A DNA stretch of 64,000 nt from Deltaproteobacteria bacterium (lineage in GTDB: Bacteria > JADJOY01): assembly GCA_016713535.1 (NCBI GenBank), contig JADJOY010000009.1:305487-369486 (forward strand). The letters run 5' to 3'. Shown piece by piece: positions 61,209 to 64,000 of this stretch; position 1 is the first letter of the stretch, and every line of letters begins with the position of its first letter. The notes beneath the pieces were generated by a model. That model saw nothing but the letters and a program-made list of their open reading frames with translations. It was not told the origin of the DNA and searched no databases. The position numbers and the translations under genes are program-made.

Positions 61209-62598
61209 GGCCGGCGACGACCGCGACGGCTCGCCGCGCGAGCCGCTCGTGATCCGCGCCTACGAGCCGCCCGACCGCGACGCCGTCCTCGCGCTCCACC
61301 GGGCGAGCTTCCTGGCGAGCGGGGACCTACTGGGCGCGGCACAGCGCTTCGATCGCCTGCTCGATCCCGTCCACACGCTGGTGGCGGTGCGGTGCGGGCG
61401 TGTGGTGGGGTTCGTGGCGTTTCAGCCGCTCGACGAGGACGCCCAGGCGCGGCTCAGGCTCTCGCTCGCCTGGCTGTGGGCGCGATTCCCGGATCGGGCC
61501 GATCGGGTCGTCCAGCAGTTCGGACGACGCTTGGATCCCGTCCGCCGCTCGAATGCAGTCGTTCGCCACCTCGTGAGGGTGGACGCTCCGGATCGGGTCG
61601 GTGACCGTCCGAGCCGGCGCGACGCATTCGTGACGGACATCGCGGTGTGCGAGTCCGAGCGCCGGACCGGAGTTGGCTTCGCGCTGCTCCGCGAGCTGCT
61701 TCATCGCGCTCGCGTCGACGACGTCCCGCGGGTGTGGGCCACCGCGTGGCAAGCCGGTGCGGGGCCGGCGCTCTTCGAAGCCTCGGGCTTCGCCGCGTTG
61801 ATCGAGCTCGGCCCCTGGTACGGCGACGGCGCATCGACCGCGCTGATGGTTCGCGACTGCTCGGCCCGCGATCCGGCACCCGCGAGCGATCGCGGGTATC
61901 CGGGGAGAGCAGTGCGGGCCGGCTGCTCGTCGCTGCCCTGCCTCGTTTTCGTGGCGTGGCTCCTGGTGCGCGGGATCGCCGATCGCCTCGCTCTCGGTGA
62001 CCCGATCGCGACCACCACGTTCACGCTGTTGTTCGCCGCCCTCGCGGTGAAGGCCTTGGACGCCGGGCAGCGCGCGGATCGGTCACGGGGAACCGTCTAT
62101 CGGGTGGGCAGCGGCGGCCTGGAGGTGTGGCGGGGAGCGCGCCTCACGAGCTCGCTGGCACTCGCCGGCCCGATGGAGTGCGTGCTGGCCGCGCCGCCCG
62201 TCACATCCGGCGCTGGGGCGGTGGTGATCCGTGTCACCACGAGGCGAGGCTCGATGGTGGTGGGCCCGCTCGATCTGGTCGATGGAACCGTGCTCATCGA
62301 GGACCTGCTGCTCACCGCCGAACGAGGTCAGGCGCGCGACGTCCCGTTCCTCGACGGCCACCTCGCGATGCTCCTGGTCATGGCGCTCGGTGCCGCGGGT
62401 GTCGTGGCCAGCGTCGTCGTGCCGGATCCCTTGGCGCACGTCCTCGCCGCGCTGGCGAGCGCGGCGGTCGCCGCCCACGCCGTGCGGCGCTCGCTGCGCT
62501 GGAACGACGGCTCGCCGCGTGCGCTTTGGCCGATGGTCGCGACCCCGTTGCTCGTCGCGATCTTGTGGCTAGGCTGGTCCTCTCGACTCCCGTTCTGA
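61201..62598 (+). CDS. GNAT acetyltransferase fused to a membrane PH-like domain
   Basis: 465 residues from GTG 61201. Residues ~17-225 are a GNAT domain: P-L-V-I-R-A-Y-E-P-P-D-R-D-A-V, then A-F-V-T-D-I-A-V-C-E-S-E-R-R-T-G-V-G-F-A-L-L (acetyl-CoA loop). After a linker, a membrane pair (C-L-V-F-V-A-W-L-L-V-R-G-I and T-F-T-L-L-F-A-A-L-A-V) leads into a cytoplasmic beta domain (T-V-Y-R-V-G-S-G-G-L-E-V-W-R-G-A-R) resembling bacterial PH domains, and two further helices near 395-455. Domain order is unusual. It overlaps the SDR gene by 8 bp, so they are an operon. Specificity unknown. Confidence 0.78.
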   Translation: MAEAGDDRDGSPREPLVIRAYEPPDRDAVLALHRASFLASGDLLGAAQRFDRLLDPVHTLVAVRCGRVVGFVAFQPLDEDAQARLRLSLAWLWARFPDRADRVVQQFGRRLDPVRRSNAVVRHLVRVDAPDRVGDRPSRRDAFVTDIAVCESERRTGVGFALLRELLHRARVDDVPRVWATAWQAGAGPALFEASGFAALIELGPWYGDGASTALMVRDCSARDPAPASDRGYPGRAVRAGCSSLPCLVFVAWLLVRGIADRLALGDPIATTTFTLLFAALAVKALDAGQRADRSRGTVYRVGSGGLEVWRGARLTSSLALAGPMECVLAAPPVTSGAGAVVIRVTTRRGSMVVGPLDLVDGTVLIEDLLLTAERGQARDVPFLDGHLAMLLVMALGAAGVVASVVVPDPLAHVLAALASAAVAAHAVRRSLRWNDGSPRALWPMVATPLLVAILWLGWSSRLPF

Positions 62599-62623
62599 GC
62601 GCGCGCGCCGCGCTGGGTCCTTC

Positions 62624-63634
62624 ATGAATCCTCGGATGCCTCGGTTTTTCCGCGCGCCCAGCGCGGCGCGGTTCATCGCCTGCATCTCCCTCGGCTGCGT
62701 GGCGCTCGCGCCGCCGGCGCGCGCCGCGGAGAAGCGCGCGCGGCTGATCGTGGACGTGAAGGTGATCGGCTCTTACTCGGTGGTGGGCAGCGGCCAGGAG
62801 AAGGAGTCGGGCAACTTCGCGAACGGCTACCACCTCGCGACGATCGTGAAGAGCGACGGCGAGCCGAGCGCGGTCAACCCCAAGGATCCGCACTACGCCG
62901 CGCAGATGACGGCGACGGCCGCGGCGGTCGAGAAGCGTGTCGCCGAGGTCGAGGGCCGCGACACCCCGGCGAAGAAGATGAGCCCCGCCGACGCCCAGAA
63001 GATCCTGCGCGAGAAGCAGGTGGCCTGCAAAGGCGACCAGACCTGCTTGATGCAGGTGGCGATCGACACCACCCGCATGATGAACCAGGTCGACTTCGGC
63101 GCAGGCTCGGCGCCGGTGACCTCGAACGTCGGCACGGCGCCCGTCGAGGAGTCCGGCGACGAGCGCTTCCTGAGCTACTTCGGCTTCGACGACTGCGGCG
63201 CCGCGATGCGGGTCACCGCCGACTTCGCGGTGACCGGCCAGTACGACGACGTCCAGGGGCCGGTGCCCTACAGCTCGTCGCTCAAGGGCGACTCGCCGGG
63301 CGACCCGAGCCAGCTCGCCCTCGTCTGCACCACCACCAACCTCGTCTTCGACGCGAAGACCCACACGCTCTTCACCGACGGGCTGAGCGCGCCGATCGCC
63401 ACCGGCACCAAGCGCGTCACCGACCGCGGGCACATGCTCGAGGGCCCGGCGAACCTGTGGCAGTCGCCGGGGTGGGAGTGGGTGAGCGAGCAGCTCCGTC
63501 AGGCGCCCGCCGCGGGCCAGCGCTCCACCACCATTCAGCTCACGCAGATGCCGGGCGGGGTGCGGATCGTGGGGAAGCTGAGCGGCGAGGTGAAGATCGA
63601 GCTCGCCTGGAAGCTCGAGGAGCTGGCGCGCTGA
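62624..63634 (+). CDS. secreted protein of unknown function
   Basis: 336 residues from ATG 62624 (or 62636). Signal peptide F-I-A-C-I-S-L-G-C-V-A-L-A-P-P-A-R-A-A. A helical segment (~95-130, A-E-V-E-G-R-D-T-P-A-K-K) precedes two cysteines (V-A-C-K-G-D-Q-T-C) likely forming a disulphide. The C-terminal half is beta-rich and ends R-I-V-G-K-L-S-G-E-V-K-I-E-L-A-W-K. No known motif. 25 bp after the GNAT fusion, so possibly the same operon. Confidence 0.78.
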   Translation: MNPRMPRFFRAPSAARFIACISLGCVALAPPARAAEKRARLIVDVKVIGSYSVVGSGQEKESGNFANGYHLATIVKSDGEPSAVNPKDPHYAAQMTATAAAVEKRVAEVEGRDTPAKKMSPADAQKILREKQVACKGDQTCLMQVAIDTTRMMNQVDFGAGSAPVTSNVGTAPVEESGDERFLSYFGFDDCGAAMRVTADFAVTGQYDDVQGPVPYSSSLKGDSPGDPSQLALVCTTTNLVFDAKTHTLFTDGLSAPIATGTKRVTDRGHMLEGPANLWQSPGWEWVSEQLRQAPAAGQRSTTIQLTQMPGGVRIVGKLSGEVKIELAWKLEELAR

Positions 63635-63639
63635 GAGCG

Positions 63640-63960
63640 CCGCGCGGGCTGCGGGCGGGGACAGGCCCCGCCCCTACGGTTCGTGCGGGGTCGGCCCTCC
63701 GGGCGGGGACAGGCCTCGCGCCTGCGGTTCGTGCGCGGTGGGCCCTCCGGGCGGGGACGGGCGCCGCGCCTGCGGTTCGTGCGCGGTGGGCCCTCCGGGC
63801 GGGGACGGGCGCCGCGCCTGCGGTTCGTGCGCGGTGGGCCCTCCGGGCGGGGACGGGCGCCGCGGGGGCCTTCCGGCGGGGCCGCGCCTGCGGTTCGTGC
63901 GCGGTCGACGCTCCGGGCGGGCCCCGCGCCGCGTGCCTCGCGATGGGCCTCGGCGGCCGC
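63640..63960. repeat. tandem 48-bp repeats plus GTAG-class hairpins
   Basis: GGTTCGTGCG recurs at 63678, 63726, 63774 and 63822, an exact 48-bp period, with a looser later copy near 63892. Units hold GGGCGGGG-ACA-GGCCCCGCCCC-type arms; the first retains the CCCCTACGG edge, later ones have GCCTGCGG instead. No gene through the right edge of the window. Confidence 0.9.
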
Positions 63961-64000
63961 GGCGATCGCCGTACGCCGCCGTGTCGCGCGATCCGACCGT

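Noticed and set aside
1-64000. tRNA, rRNA or phage genes
   Set aside because: No cloverleaf with a T-loop GGTTCGAATCC-type signature, no rRNA-like tract and no phage structural or integrase genes were found by eye; a covariance-model scan would be decisive.

Overview
This is a very GC-rich, gene-dense bacterial chromosome segment, most likely from an uncultured lineage of the former Deltaproteobacteria (Myxococcota, Desulfobacterota or Binatota-like). That placement rests on gene style only (many secreted beta-propeller proteins, lipoproteins, hybrid signalling genes, high-GC codon use); no ribosomal RNA or universal marker is present to fix it. No tRNA, rRNA or CRISPR array was seen.

Layout. 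0-4 kb: the start of a GNAT acetyltransferase gene running off the left edge, a PP2C phosphatase, Hsp20 and a Host_attach/baeRF-type stress protein, then an array of ~200-bp repeats. 4-12 kb: two unknown exported proteins, an ATP-grasp-like enzyme, an 87-bp repeat array, then a translationally coupled GMC dehydrogenase with its small Tat-exported subunit, a small membrane protein and a GST. 12-17 kb: a cytoplasmic beta-propeller, DoxX-like protein, methyltransferase and a secreted PQQ-type propeller with an unusual leader. 17.6-18.7 kb: a decayed IS110 transposase. 18.9-28 kb (minus strand): mutM with an ABC1/UbiB kinase, a bifunctional PBP broken by one frameshift, and a GH31 glycosidase. 28.3-34.2 kb: a distinctive AT-richer island with two paralogous YadA-head-like secreted proteins flanking a large beta-helix/esterase fusion. 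34-43 kb: a Gfo/Idh dehydrogenase, DUF4412 protein, E2-like acyltransferase, a coupled response regulator / histidine kinase / diguanylate cyclase operon, a 252-bp repeat array and a DUF1361 membrane protein. 43-54.8 kb: a propeller-phosphoesterase lipoprotein, two cysteine-cluster proteins, an S9 peptidase, a PGPGW protein, a secreted unknown, an ArsR-SRPBCC pair with a visible operator, and a cytochrome P450. 55-64 kb: a metallophosphoesterase lacking its first motif, an anchored unknown, a ceramidase-like lipoprotein coupled to a GT39-type membrane glycosyltransferase, an SDR, a GNAT-membrane fusion, a secreted unknown and a 48-bp repeat array.

Two window-wide signals stand out. First, nearly every intergenic space carries short perfect hairpins built on a common grammar: loops or flanking punctuation are conserved (ACGGAG/CTCCGT, ATGGAA/TTCCAT, GTAG or CTAC edges, CCCTCCA/TGGAGGG) while the stems differ. 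Some are amplified into arrays of 48, 87, ~200 and 252 bp; one type can fold as an H-type pseudoknot. This is the best candidate for an undescribed system here. Second, at least eight otherwise intact genes carry a frame shift of one or two bases, and several repeats contain G- or C-only runs, so part of the apparent gene breakage is probably sequence error.
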